The notes beneath the pieces were generated by a model. That model saw only the letters and a list, made by a program, of their open reading frames with translations, was not told where the DNA came from and did not search any database. A DNA stretch of 11,877 bases from FEN-1088 sp031407985. GTDB lineage: Bacteria > Myxococcota_A > Polyangia > Fen-1088. Made by a program: the position numbers and the translations under genes. Shown piece after piece: positions 1 through 7,155 of the stretch (within the stretch, counting starts at the first letter, position 1; every line of letters begins with the position of its first letter). The stretch spans positions 1 through 11,877 of the forward strand of contig JANOJB010000155.1 in the NCBI GenBank assembly GCA_031407985.1, given 5' to 3'.

Positions 1-329
1 CGCTTCATGATCGCGGACAGATCGCGGCCGCGCAGATACTCCATCGCCAGGAAGTAGCCACCGTCGATTTGCCCAAAATCGAAGACCTCGACGATGTTGG
101 GATGGTTCAGCATCGCGCCGATGCGCGCCTCCTGAACAAACATCTCGACAAAGTTCGCCTTGCGCGCTTGATCCGCCAGGATGCGTTTGATGACCAGGGT
201 GCGCTGAAATCCCTCGGCGCCCGGCATGACGGCGCGGAACACCTCCGCCATGCCCCCCATGCCGATGCGGTCCAACAACACGTACCGCCCGAACCGCCGG
301 GGCGTGATTTCCAAATCGATTCCCACCAC
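1..329 (-). CDS. Ser/Thr protein kinase, N-terminal part (runs off the left edge)
   Basis: This is the first part of a eukaryotic-like (Hanks-type) Ser/Thr kinase. Counting from the GTG at 329, the glycine-rich loop GMGGMAEVFRA lies at residues 23-33. The ATP-anchoring lysine is K48 in LVIKRI, the helix-C glutamate is probably E67 in FVQEARIGAML, and the hinge reads FLAMEYLRGRDL before the sequence leaves the window. The catalytic loop, the activation loop and any C-terminal sensor are therefore not visible. The frame is closed upstream by in-frame stops at 456-458 and 447-449 and contains no ATG after them. Start candidates are GTG at 329, GTG at 326 or TTG at 314. None has a strong Shine-Dalgarno, though a GTGGGA lies just ahead of the TTG. 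Kinases with this loop are abundant in Myxococcota. The target and signal cannot be told from this fragment. Confidence 0.88.
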   Translation of the reverse strand, partial: MVGIDLEITPRRFGRYVLLDRIGMGGMAEVFRAVMPGAEGFQRTLVIKRILADQARKANFVEMFVQEARIGAMLNHPNIVEVFDFGQIDGGYFLAMEYLRGRDLSAIMK

Positions 330-731
330 GCGGCGTTCATCGGCCGAAAAGCGGAATGGATTTAGGACCTTGACCTGGCCAATTGCGTCCGGTGCGGTCG
401 GTAGGCGGTCAGATGTCCCGCGATCAGGGCCAAAGCCGACCTCCCCCTACCTCTCTTAAGGAAGTGAACACCCCATCCGGCAAGATCCGACGAGCAACGT
501 CACGGGTCAGACATGTAAGGAACGCGTCAGCCTGCCATTTGCACTCGATCGCGGCGGCCCCGTTGCGACCGCGTGCCACGACGAAGTCGACCTCGCGCTG
601 CTGCTTGTCCCGCCAAATGCAGGGGGGTGACGCCCGCCGCGATTTGTGGCTTCGTGGGAGGAGGCTGGCGCCGGGCCCAAAATCACATGGCCCCTAGCAC
701 GCGTCCCCGGCCCCAGGTATGAATCGTCGCC
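330..731. other. Gene-free stretch between the kinase and the thioredoxin gene
   Basis: No intact gene is seen here. The left part must hold the kinase promoter (minus strand) and the right part the promoter of the gene at 732, but I find no convincing -35/-10 pair for either. The middle holds the DUF4143-like remnant listed separately. Upstream of 732 the only purine-rich ribosome-site candidates are a weak AGG at 715-717 and GGGAGGAGG around 656-664, which is too far away. The stretch 619-731 has no other recognisable content. Confidence 0.6.
424..618 (-). pseudogene. Remnant of a DUF4143-type AAA+ ATPase (C-terminal fragment)
   Basis: The minus strand reads WRDKQQREVDFVVARG then AAAIECKWQADAF and reaches a TGA stop at 424-426. 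This matches, from memory of the family, the conserved C-terminal core of DUF4143 proteins (predicted AAA+ ATPases with a nuclease-fold-like C-terminal domain), where W-R-D-K-x-x-x-E-V-D-F is followed by the (V/I)E-C-K-W strand. Upstream of the tryptophan (613-615) the frame continues for about 26 codons that do not look like the family and then hits a TAG at 694-696. There is no ATP-binding domain, no start codon with a ribosome site, and the region after ADAF also drifts from the family. I read it as a decayed leftover, not a working gene. The exact limits of the homology are uncertain. Confidence 0.6.
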
Positions 732-2435
732 ATGGCCAACGAACCCAATCAGCGGACCCCGCAAACGAACGATTCATCGAAACTTTGGATGTGGACCCTC
801 TTGGTCGGACTGCTCGCCGGATTCCTGATCGGACGCGAGATGGGCCCACGAGCCGTCGGCGGGTCCGGGAGCGAGCGAGCCGACAAGGCCGGCGATTCCG
901 CCAAGGGCGCCGGCAGCGTGGCGGCCCCCGCGAAGGTCTACAAGAAGGAAGGCGACTTCCCCGCCGGCTGGATGAAGTCCGCCGAGCTGGTGGGCGTCGC
1001 CGGCATCACGTTCGACGGTTTCACCGACGCGCAGAAGACAGCCGCCATGCAGGCGCTGAACGAACGCGACTGCGACTGCGGCTGCGGCATGGGCCACATG
1101 GCCGGCTGCGCGAAGAAGGATCCGAATTGCCCGCGCAGCCCGAAAATCGCCAAGCAGGTGGTCGAGATGGCGAAGGCCGGCAAGAGCCTTACCGACATGC
1201 TGGCGTACATCGACACCGAAAACCCCAAGAAGGCGGGCGCCGCGGGCGCACCCTCCGGCGCCGCGCCGCCGCCGCCCGGACCCAAGAAGGTGGCGCTTCC
1301 ACCCCACAGCCCACGCCATGGTCCGAAGAACGCCAAGGTGACCATCGTTGAGTTTTCGGACTTTCAGTGTCCGTTTTGCAGCCGCGTGATTCCGACCATC
1401 AAGGAGATCGAGCAGAAGTACGCCAAGGACGTGGCCGTGGTTTTCGTCAACCAGCCCCTGCCCTTTCACGACAACGCGAAGATCGCGGCCAAGGCGTTCC
1501 TTGCGGCGAACCGGCAGAACAAGGCCTGGGAGATGCACGACAAGATGTTCGCGAACCAGCAGGCATTAAAAGAGGCCGACCTGGAGAAATACGCGCAGGA
1601 GCTGGGCCTGAATGTCGCGAAGTACAAGAAGGACCTCGCCGATCCCGTCATCGACAAACAGATCGCGGACGACCAGGCACTGGCCGGTTCCGTGGGTGCC
1701 AACGGCACGCCGACGTTCTTCATCAACGGCCGTGAAATCTCGGGCGCGCAGCCCTTCCCCGCCTTTCAGACCATCATCGACGATGAGATCAAGAAGGCCG
1801 ACGCACTGTTGAAGAAGGGAACCAAACCCGAGCAGCTGTACGAAAAATTGATCGCCGAAAACATCGCCAACGCTCCAGCCGCCCCCGCGGCGGCCCCCAC
1901 CGCCCCAGCCGCCCCAGCCGGTCCCGTGAAAATCGATCTGGGCAACTCGCCCGTGAAAGGCTCGAACTCGGCCAAGGTCACGGTCGTGGCCTTCTCGGAT
2001 TTTCAGTGCCCGTTCTGCTCACGCGCCGTGCCGGTCATGAAACAGATCGAGGACTCCTACAAAGGCAAGGTCCGCCTCGCCTTCAAGCAACTGCCGCTGC
2101 CCTTCCACGACAAGGCGCAGGTCGCCGCCGAGGCGTCGCTGGCGGCCCACGAGCAAGGCAAATTCTGGGAGTACCACGACAAGCTGTTCGCGAATCAGCA
2201 GGCGCTGGACCGCCCGTCGCTTGAAAAATACGCCCAGGAACTGGGTCTGAACGTCGCCAAGTTCAAGGCGTCGCTGGACTCCGGGAAGTTCAAGAAACAG
2301 GTCGAGGACGAAGCCAAGTTCGGCAACTCGATCGGCGCGACCGGAACCCCCACGTTCTACGTGAACGGCAAGGCCCTGGTCGGTGCCCAGCCCTTCGAAA
2401 AGTTCAAGGAACTAATCGACCAAGAACTGAAGTAG
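732..2435 (+). CDS. Membrane-anchored tandem DsbA-like thioredoxin protein with Cys-rich segment
   Basis: This 567-residue protein has a short cytoplasmic N-terminus and one membrane helix at about residues 17-35 (LWMWTLLVGLLAGFLIG). The rest should lie outside the membrane. Residues 114-133 carry a cysteine cluster, CDCGCGMGHMAGC, with a further Cys at 133. An Ala/Pro-rich linker leads to the first DsbA-like domain (about 193-370), with active site C213-P-F-C216 and cis-proline P327 in GTPTFFING. A second Ala/Pro linker (about 378-395) precedes the second domain (about 400-567), with C426-P-F-C429 and cis-proline P540. The two domains are clear duplicates, sharing FSDFQCPFCSR and EKYAQELGLNVAK. 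The expected role is thiol-disulfide exchange on envelope proteins, as oxidase or isomerase; the CPFC dipeptide alone does not settle the direction. The Cys-rich segment could bind metal or pass electrons, which is inference. An ATG at 719 opens a different, non-matching frame. Confidence 0.9.
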   Translation: MANEPNQRTPQTNDSSKLWMWTLLVGLLAGFLIGREMGPRAVGGSGSERADKAGDSAKGAGSVAAPAKVYKKEGDFPAGWMKSAELVGVAGITFDGFTDAQKTAAMQALNERDCDCGCGMGHMAGCAKKDPNCPRSPKIAKQVVEMAKAGKSLTDMLAYIDTENPKKAGAAGAPSGAAPPPPGPKKVALPPHSPRHGPKNAKVTIVEFSDFQCPFCSRVIPTIKEIEQKYAKDVAVVFVNQPLPFHDNAKIAAKAFLAANRQNKAWEMHDKMFANQQALKEADLEKYAQELGLNVAKYKKDLADPVIDKQIADDQALAGSVGANGTPTFFINGREISGAQPFPAFQTIIDDEIKKADALLKKGTKPEQLYEKLIAENIANAPAAPAAAPTAPAAPAGPVKIDLGNSPVKGSNSAKVTVVAFSDFQCPFCSRAVPVMKQIEDSYKGKVRLAFKQLPLPFHDKAQVAAEASLAAHEQGKFWEYHDKLFANQQALDRPSLEKYAQELGLNVAKFKASLDSGKFKKQVEDEAKFGNSIGATGTPTFYVNGKALVGAQPFEKFKELIDQELK

Positions 2436-2447
2436 AACCTGAAGTAG
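2425..2447. repeat. Imperfect tandem duplication at the thioredoxin gene's stop codon
   Basis: AACTGAAGTAG (2425-2435) is followed at once by AACCTGAAGTAG (2436-2447), and AGAAGTAA comes next. The first copy holds the last codons and TAG stop of the thioredoxin gene. The second copy is non-coding. It looks like replication slippage and has no obvious function. Confidence 0.6.
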
Positions 2448-2476
2448 AGAAGTAAGCCCCGTTCAATCGGAACCTT

Positions 2477-2488
2477 GCATTTAAATGC
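2477..2488. repeat. Perfect 12-bp AT-centred palindrome
   Basis: GCATTTAAATGC is its own reverse complement. It stands in an otherwise GC-rich intergenic gap (2436-2629) about 150 bp upstream of the lipoprotein gene. It could be a binding site for a dimeric regulator of the carbohydrate genes downstream, or simply chance. A single copy is seen in the window. Confidence 0.45.
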
Positions 2489-2561
2489 GCTGGGCGGCGG
2501 ACCAGAACACTCAGATATGGTCGACACGACCTTGTCCGCCAATTGGTCTTGAGGGCCGGCC

Positions 2562-2591
2562 TTGACGCTGGGCCACAAGACCGGATATCAA
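2562..2591 (+). promoter_or_regulatory. Candidate sigma-70-type promoter for the lipoprotein gene
   Basis: TTGACG at 2562-2567 is a good -35 box. With an 18-nt spacer it faces TATCAA at 2586-2591, a 4-of-6 match to the -10 consensus. The position, about 40 nt ahead of the ATG at 2630, is sensible. The assignment is by eye only. Confidence 0.35.
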
Positions 2592-2629
2592 CGCCCGGCG
2601 GTTCAACCTCCTCGTGCTGGGAGAAGCCA

Positions 2630-3376
2630 ATGATGACGACCCGAGACCATGGCAAAGACCTACGGAACACGACCCAATGGGCGCTCGCATTTTTGTTGGG
2701 CGCCGCGGTAACGGCGGCTGGCTGCATCGCCCCCGGGGCGCAGACCAACGCTGGCGGCGCCGCGCTGAAGGAATGCGGACCCGAAGGTCAGATTGACGAC
2801 TTCGAGGACAACAACAACCAGAACCACGTCGTCGACGGTCGCGGCGGCTACTGGTACACGTACGTCGACAAAGTCGGCTCGACGGTTTGGCCGGAGGCCG
2901 GTGAGGCGGGTGGCACGTTCACCCCGTCGGAGGGTGGCTTCAATTCGAAGTTCGCGGGTGAGGTCAAGGGTAAGATTGGAACCGCCGCGATTGTTTTCGG
3001 GGCGCTGGGAATGAACTTCGTGGATCCCAAGAGCGCCTTCGATGCGTCCAAGTACGAGGGGATCACCTTCTTCGCCAAACGCGCGTCGAATTCGACCGGA
3101 AAGATTCGATTGAAGGTTCCGGACGTGAACACCGACGAAGAAGGCAAGGTGTGCAGCGAGTGTTTCAACGACTTCGGCATGGACATCAACCTCGGCGAGC
3201 AGTGGACGCGATACACGTTCCCCTTCCGCGACATGAAACAGATGGAGGGCTGGGGTGCGCCGCGCAAGGCGCACATCGATGCGTCCAAACTGTACGGTCT
3301 GCAATGGCAAACCCAGGTTCAAGGCGCCGACTACGATTTCTCGATCGATAACGTCGCCTTCATCTGCAAAGGGTAG
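2630..3376 (+). CDS. Lipoprotein with predicted carbohydrate-binding beta-sandwich domain
   Basis: This is a 248-residue secreted lipoprotein. The ATG at 2630 is chosen because GGGAGA (2619-2624) sits 5 nt upstream; a second ATG follows directly. The signal peptide has a hydrophobic core LAFLLGAAV (residues 19-27) and a lipobox ending at C32 (TAAGC). The mature part begins with a short linker, then DDFEDNN, and later FDASKYEGITFFAKR, KIRLKVPDV, QWTRYTFPFRDM and a closing YDFSIDNVAF. This order matches the jelly-roll fold of CBM11/CIA30-like galactose-binding domains, where the final strand reads (x)IDNV. No catalytic motif is visible, so binding of a polysaccharide is the expected role. Two cysteines (CSEC) lie in a loop near the middle. 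It stands just upstream of the GH48 gene but is separated from it by a terminator, so it is probably its own transcription unit. The family call is from pattern only. Confidence 0.78.
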   Translation: MMTTRDHGKDLRNTTQWALAFLLGAAVTAAGCIAPGAQTNAGGAALKECGPEGQIDDFEDNNNQNHVVDGRGGYWYTYVDKVGSTVWPEAGEAGGTFTPSEGGFNSKFAGEVKGKIGTAAIVFGALGMNFVDPKSAFDASKYEGITFFAKRASNSTGKIRLKVPDVNTDEEGKVCSECFNDFGMDINLGEQWTRYTFPFRDMKQMEGWGAPRKAHIDASKLYGLQWQTQVQGADYDFSIDNVAFICKG

Positions 3377-3378
3377 AG

Positions 3379-3402
3379 CGCGGGAGGGTGTCTCCTCCCG
3401 CG
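3379..3402 (+). terminator. GC-rich hairpin just after the lipoprotein gene
   Basis: A 9-bp stem (3379-3387 with 3394-3402, core GCGGGAGG/CCTCCCGC) with a 6-nt loop starts 3 nt after the stop codon. No T-run follows, so alone it is a weak terminator. It may protect the transcript's 3' end or act with the next hairpin. Confidence 0.45.
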
Positions 3403-3430
3403 GGCCCACCCCTTGATACTGAGGCAGACC

Positions 3431-3461
3431 GGCCCAGCAAAGCTGGGCCTTCGCGTTGTTT
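3431..3461 (+). terminator. Rho-independent terminator between the lipoprotein and GH48 genes
   Basis: GGCCCAGC (3431-3438) and GCTGGGCC (3442-3449) form a perfect 8-bp stem with an AAA loop, followed by TTCGCGTTGTTT. This would end the lipoprotein transcript 26 nt before the GH48 start codon. The T-run is interrupted. Confidence 0.65.
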
Positions 3462-3486
3462 GGACCCGCGCCTTACGGCGCTCTGA

Positions 3487-5772
3487 TTGAGTGGCCAAAA
3501 GAAAGGCAAGAGGGCTTTGAAGTCGTCGTCGTGGTCTTCGTGCGCAGGTGGGGCGCTTCACGCGACGGGAAGGCCCGTGGCATTGGTTTTGTTTTGGGTG
3601 CTTGGTTGTTTGCCGCCGCCTCAGGGTGCGCAGCCAAACGGGGGAAACGCGGGACCGGCGCGGAATCGTCCCGCTGCCATGGGACCGGCCGCCGCGGGCG
3701 TCGACGACGACGCTCCGCGCTTGGCGCCGCCGCCGTACAAGCCGTTCGAGGCCAAGACCGGCAACGTGTACCTGGACCGCTTCGCGGCGCACTGGAACGA
3801 CATCCATAACCCTGCGAACGGCTACTTCAGCCCCGAGGGTGTCCCCTACCACGCCGTCGAAACCCTGAACGCGGAAGCCCCGGACCACGGCCACGAAACC
3901 ACGTCGGAAGCGTACAGCTATTACATCTGGCTGGAGGCGACGTACGGCAAGGTGTCGAAAGACTGGTCGTACCTGGCCACGGCCTGGACGAACCTGGAGC
4001 GGTACATCATTCCGCGCCACGCCGATCAGCCGACGGTCGGGTCGTACAACCCCAGCCACCCCGCGACGTACGCACCCGAGTTGGACACACCCAACGAATA
4101 CCCGTCGCCGTTGGACACCAAGGTCAAGGTTGGCGCCGATCCGATCGACCGGGAGCTGCGCGCGACGTACGGCAGCCCGGACATCTACGGCATGCACTGG
4201 ATCCTGGACGTCGACAACTGGTACGGGTTCGGCAATCACGCCGACGGTGTCGACCGCCCCGCGTACATCAATACATTCCAGCGCGGGCCGCAGGAATCGG
4301 TGTTCGAAACCATTACGCAGCCGTGCTGGGACGAATTCAAGTTCGGCGGCAAGTACGGCTACCTCGATCTCTTCGTCAAGAACCCGGGCGGCGGCGCGCC
4401 GGCCAAGCAGTGGAAATACACCACCGCGCCCGACGCCGACGCGCGCGCGATCCAGGCCGCGTACTGGGCCAAGGTCTGGGCCGACGAGGCTGGCGGCTCC
4501 CCCATCGCTACCGCGGTCGCGGCGCGCGCGTCCAGGATGGGCGACTACCTGCGCTACGCGTTGTTCGACAAATATTTCAAATCACAAGGCTGCACGGATC
4601 CCAGTTGTCCGCCCGCCGCCGGTGATCGCGGTGGAGCGCACTACCTTCTGTCCTGGTACTACGCTTGGGGCGGATCGATCTCGAAGTCGGGTGGGTGGTC
4701 CTGGCGAATCGGATCGTCGGCCGCGCATGGCGGCTATCAGAATCCGTTGGCTGCGTACGTGCTGGCGAAGGTGCCGGGGTTTACGCCGGCGTCGCCAACG
4801 GGCGCCAGGGACTGGGAGTTAAGCCTGGGTCGACAGCTGGAGTTCTATCGCTGGCTGCAATCCGCCGAGGGTGGCATCGCCGGCGGCGCCAGCAATGGTG
4901 GCGCTGGGCGCTACGCCGCGTACCCGTCAGGCACACACACGTTCTACGGACTTGGGTACGATCCGCACCCCGTCTATCACGATCCACCCAGCAATTCGTG
5001 GTTCGGATTCCAGGTCTGGTCGATGGATCGCGTCGCCCAGTACTACTACGTGACCGGCGACGAACACGCGAAGGTGATTCTGGAACGCTGGTCCGCGTGG
5101 GTGGTCGCGAACGTGAAGTTCAAAGGCGACGACTACGCCATCCCCAGCACCATGGAATGGTCGGGGCAACCGCAGCTGAACTGGAACGACAAGACACAGA
5201 ATTTTAAACCCGGCGACCGGTCGTACAACGCCGGCCTGCACGTCACCATCAAGGACTGGGGCAACGACGCGGGCGTGGCGTCGGCAACGGCACGGACGCT
5301 GGCCTATTTCGCGGCCAAAAGCGGTGACAAGAAGGCGCAGAGGACAGCGAAGGAACTGCTGGATCGCCTGTGGGCGAAATACCGCGACGCCAAGGGCGTA
5401 TCGACACCCGAGGCGCGTGCCGATTACAAACGCTTCAACGATCCGGTGTACGTGCCCGCGGGATGGACCGGGAAGATGCCGAACGGTGACGTGATCGACG
5501 GCTCGTCGACGTTCCTGAGCATCCGATCCAGATACAAGCAGGATCCCGACTGGCCCAAGATGCAGGCATTTTTGTCGGGCGGCCCACCGCCGAAGATGGC
5601 GTATCACCGTTTCTGGGCGCAGGCGGACATCGCGATCGCGAACGCCGCCTATGGCATTCTGTTCCCGCGCGACGGCGTGGCGGGCAAGCGAGAAGCAACG
5701 GCGGCACCGGAAGCACCGGGCGGCGCGGCCGAAGGTTACAAATCGAAGGGTAAGAAGAAAGGCGGAAAGTGA
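3487..5772 (+). CDS. GH48 cellobiohydrolase-like lipoprotein
   Basis: Family 48 glycoside hydrolases cut beta-1,4-glucan from the reducing end and release mainly cellobiose; a few act on chitin. Residues 93 to about 728 give the full-length catalytic module, with hallmark runs DPANGYFSPEGVPYH-like, GMHWILDVDNWYGFG, YINTFQRGPQES, QPCWDEFKFGG, HYLLSWYYAWGG and VPAGWTGKMPNGDVI. By alignment to my memory of Clostridium Cel48F, the acid E55 corresponds to E141 (TTSEA), E44 to E130 (EAPD) and the candidate base D230 to D316 (APDADAR), so it should be active. The N-terminus has a signal sequence with lipobox VLGC (C41), a Pro-rich linker, and no dockerin or cellulose-binding module. The C-terminus is a Lys/Gly tail ending GKKKGGK. 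The start is uncertain: TTG at 3487 gives 761 residues, while TTG at 3517 has AAGG at a good distance. The MFS gene overlaps its stop. Confidence 0.95.
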   Translation: MSGQKKGKRALKSSSWSSCAGGALHATGRPVALVLFWVLGCLPPPQGAQPNGGNAGPARNRPAAMGPAAAGVDDDAPRLAPPPYKPFEAKTGNVYLDRFAAHWNDIHNPANGYFSPEGVPYHAVETLNAEAPDHGHETTSEAYSYYIWLEATYGKVSKDWSYLATAWTNLERYIIPRHADQPTVGSYNPSHPATYAPELDTPNEYPSPLDTKVKVGADPIDRELRATYGSPDIYGMHWILDVDNWYGFGNHADGVDRPAYINTFQRGPQESVFETITQPCWDEFKFGGKYGYLDLFVKNPGGGAPAKQWKYTTAPDADARAIQAAYWAKVWADEAGGSPIATAVAARASRMGDYLRYALFDKYFKSQGCTDPSCPPAAGDRGGAHYLLSWYYAWGGSISKSGGWSWRIGSSAAHGGYQNPLAAYVLAKVPGFTPASPTGARDWELSLGRQLEFYRWLQSAEGGIAGGASNGGAGRYAAYPSGTHTFYGLGYDPHPVYHDPPSNSWFGFQVWSMDRVAQYYYVTGDEHAKVILERWSAWVVANVKFKGDDYAIPSTMEWSGQPQLNWNDKTQNFKPGDRSYNAGLHVTIKDWGNDAGVASATARTLAYFAAKSGDKKAQRTAKELLDRLWAKYRDAKGVSTPEARADYKRFNDPVYVPAGWTGKMPNGDVIDGSSTFLSIRSRYKQDPDWPKMQAFLSGGPPPKMAYHRFWAQADIAIANAAYGILFPRDGVAGKREATAAPEAPGGAAEGYKSKGKKKGGK

Positions 5773-5774
5773 TG
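5761..5774 (+). promoter_or_regulatory. Ribosome site and start-stop overlap coupling GH48 to the permease
   Basis: GGCGGA (5761-5766) lies 5 nt before the ATG at 5772, whose A is the last base of the GH48 TGA stop. The ribosome site is thus written inside the final GGK codons of the GH48 tail. This favours translational coupling and fixes the permease start at 5772; an in-frame GTG sits directly before it at 5769. Confidence 0.7.
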
Positions 5775-7118
5775 GCCGAAACGACAATCGAGGCAACCAC
5801 CAAACCAGCGCCGTCGTCCGACGCCAATCCCACCTACAAGAACCCGTTCTTGTGGGTGCCCACCAGTTACCTGGCGATGGGGCTGGTCTACGTCACCGTC
5901 GGCAGCGTCGCCAACATCATGTTCAAGAACATGGGTATGCCCAACGATCAGGCGGCGTTTTGGTCCAGCCTTCTTGGCCTGCCCTACACCATCAAGCCCT
6001 TGTGGGCGCCGCTGCTCGAGCTTTACAAAACCAAGAAATTCTTCGTCGTCATGATGCAGTTCCTGCTGGCCGGACTGGTGGCCGCTGCCGCCTTCGCGCT
6101 GAGGCTTCCTGGAAACAGCTTCGTGATTCCCGTCGTGGCCTTGCTGAGTATCGCCGCGTTCGCGGGCGCGACCCAGGACATCGGAACCGACGGCGTCTAC
6201 GTGACGACCCTCGCGTCGAAGGATCAGGCGAAGTACACGGGGTTCCAAAGCATGTGCTGGAACATGGGATTCCTGCTGGCCTCGGGGCCGCTGATCCGCA
6301 TCAGCGGCACGCTGCACGATTCAACTGGAAGCTGGGGCACGGCGTGGACGATCATCCTGCTGATCATCGCCGCGATGCTTTTCTTGATGGCCATCTATCA
6401 CACCCGCGTCCTGCCGGCCGGCGCCAGGGCCGGCGATTCGCCCAAGAGCGCGGGCGACGCGATGCGGACCTTCGGGAAGGCGTTCTCGACCTTCTTCCAG
6501 AAGCCGGGAATCGTGAAAATGATCGCGTTCGCGTTCTTCTACCGGTTCGGTCTGGGCCTGCTGGACAAGATGGGACCGCTGTTCATGATCGACACCGCCG
6601 CCAACGGAGGCCTGGGCCTGTCGAATCAGACTCTGGGCGACATCAACGGAACGTTCGGAACGGGGGCGTTCATCCTGGGATCGCTGTTGGGCGGCATGTT
6701 TGTCTCGCGCCGCGGCCTGAACAAGTCGTTGCTGATCTTGTGCCTCTGTCTCAACATCCCGAATGCGACCTTCGTCTACCTGAGCCAGTCGATGGCCACC
6801 GACCCGGTGATCATCACATCCATCGTGACGTTGGAAAAATTCGGATGGGGCTTCGGCGCCGTGGGCCACATGATCTACATGATGCAGCAGATCGCGCCGG
6901 GTCCGTACAAGACGGCGCACTACACCTTCGCCACCGCATTCATGGGCTTCTGCATGATGGCGACCGGCATGTTGAGCGGCGTCATTCAGAAGGCCGTCGG
7001 TTATCAGGCGTTCTTCGTGGTCGTCCTGGTCGCGGCGCTCCCATCATTGCTGGCCACGTTGTTCGCGCCTTTTCACCACAAGGACGTCACCGGCCCCGCG
7101 AAGGCGTCCGAGGCGTGA
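5772..7118 (+). CDS. MFS permease, AmpG/PAT-like
   Basis: This 448-residue polytopic membrane protein belongs to the major facilitator superfamily. A hydrophilic tail of about 28 residues is followed by many hydrophobic segments in two halves, split by a basic loop (around residues 215-240, ending PKSAGDAMRTF). The motif GATQDIGTDGVYV at residues 132-144 resembles the ATQDIAxD signature of AmpG-type permeases, and GLPYTIKPLWAPLLE at about residues 72-86 also fits the AmpG/PAT (acetyl-CoA transporter-like) branch. AmpG imports GlcNAc-anhydromuropeptides, a beta-1,4-linked disaccharide. Overlap with the GH48 stop points to one operon and to import of a GH48 product such as cellobiose, which is inference. 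Typical sugar-specific MFS motifs are not evident, so the substrate is open. The length is close to the usual 400-500 residues. Confidence 0.88.
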   Translation: MAETTIEATTKPAPSSDANPTYKNPFLWVPTSYLAMGLVYVTVGSVANIMFKNMGMPNDQAAFWSSLLGLPYTIKPLWAPLLELYKTKKFFVVMMQFLLAGLVAAAAFALRLPGNSFVIPVVALLSIAAFAGATQDIGTDGVYVTTLASKDQAKYTGFQSMCWNMGFLLASGPLIRISGTLHDSTGSWGTAWTIILLIIAAMLFLMAIYHTRVLPAGARAGDSPKSAGDAMRTFGKAFSTFFQKPGIVKMIAFAFFYRFGLGLLDKMGPLFMIDTAANGGLGLSNQTLGDINGTFGTGAFILGSLLGGMFVSRRGLNKSLLILCLCLNIPNATFVYLSQSMATDPVIITSIVTLEKFGWGFGAVGHMIYMMQQIAPGPYKTAHYTFATAFMGFCMMATGMLSGVIQKAVGYQAFFVVVLVAALPSLLATLFAPFHHKDVTGPAKASEA

Positions 7119-7132
7119 GCAGCGCCGCCGCG

Positions 7133-7150
7133 CACATTGATATCAATGTG
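7133..7150. promoter_or_regulatory. Perfect 18-bp palindrome, likely antitoxin operator
   Basis: CACATTGATATCAATGTG is a perfect palindrome ending 5 nt before the antitoxin ATG. TTGATATCAA-type palindromes just ahead of RHH antitoxin genes usually serve as autoregulatory operators. No Shine-Dalgarno lies between it and the ATG, so the message may have a very short leader or be leaderless. Confidence 0.65.
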
Positions 7151-7155
7151 GCACC

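Noticed and set aside
719..1351. Long Arg-rich reading frame starting at the ATG at 719 on the plus strand
   Set aside because: It overlaps the thioredoxin gene in another frame, is very Arg/Gly-rich as expected of an off-frame read in GC-rich DNA, and has no family motif.
2543..2629. Upstream extension of the lipoprotein gene to a TTG at 2543
   Set aside because: The ATG at 2630 has a good ribosome site and places the signal peptide near the N-terminus. The extension would put 29 hydrophilic residues before it.
3331..4239. Long minus-strand open frame opposite the GH48 gene
   Set aside because: It is Arg/Val-rich shadow coding over a clearly real GH48 gene, with no ribosome site and no recognisable domain.
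4501..4540. CpG-rich CGCG runs inside GH48
   Set aside because: They are explained by Ala/Arg codons in a GC-rich gene.
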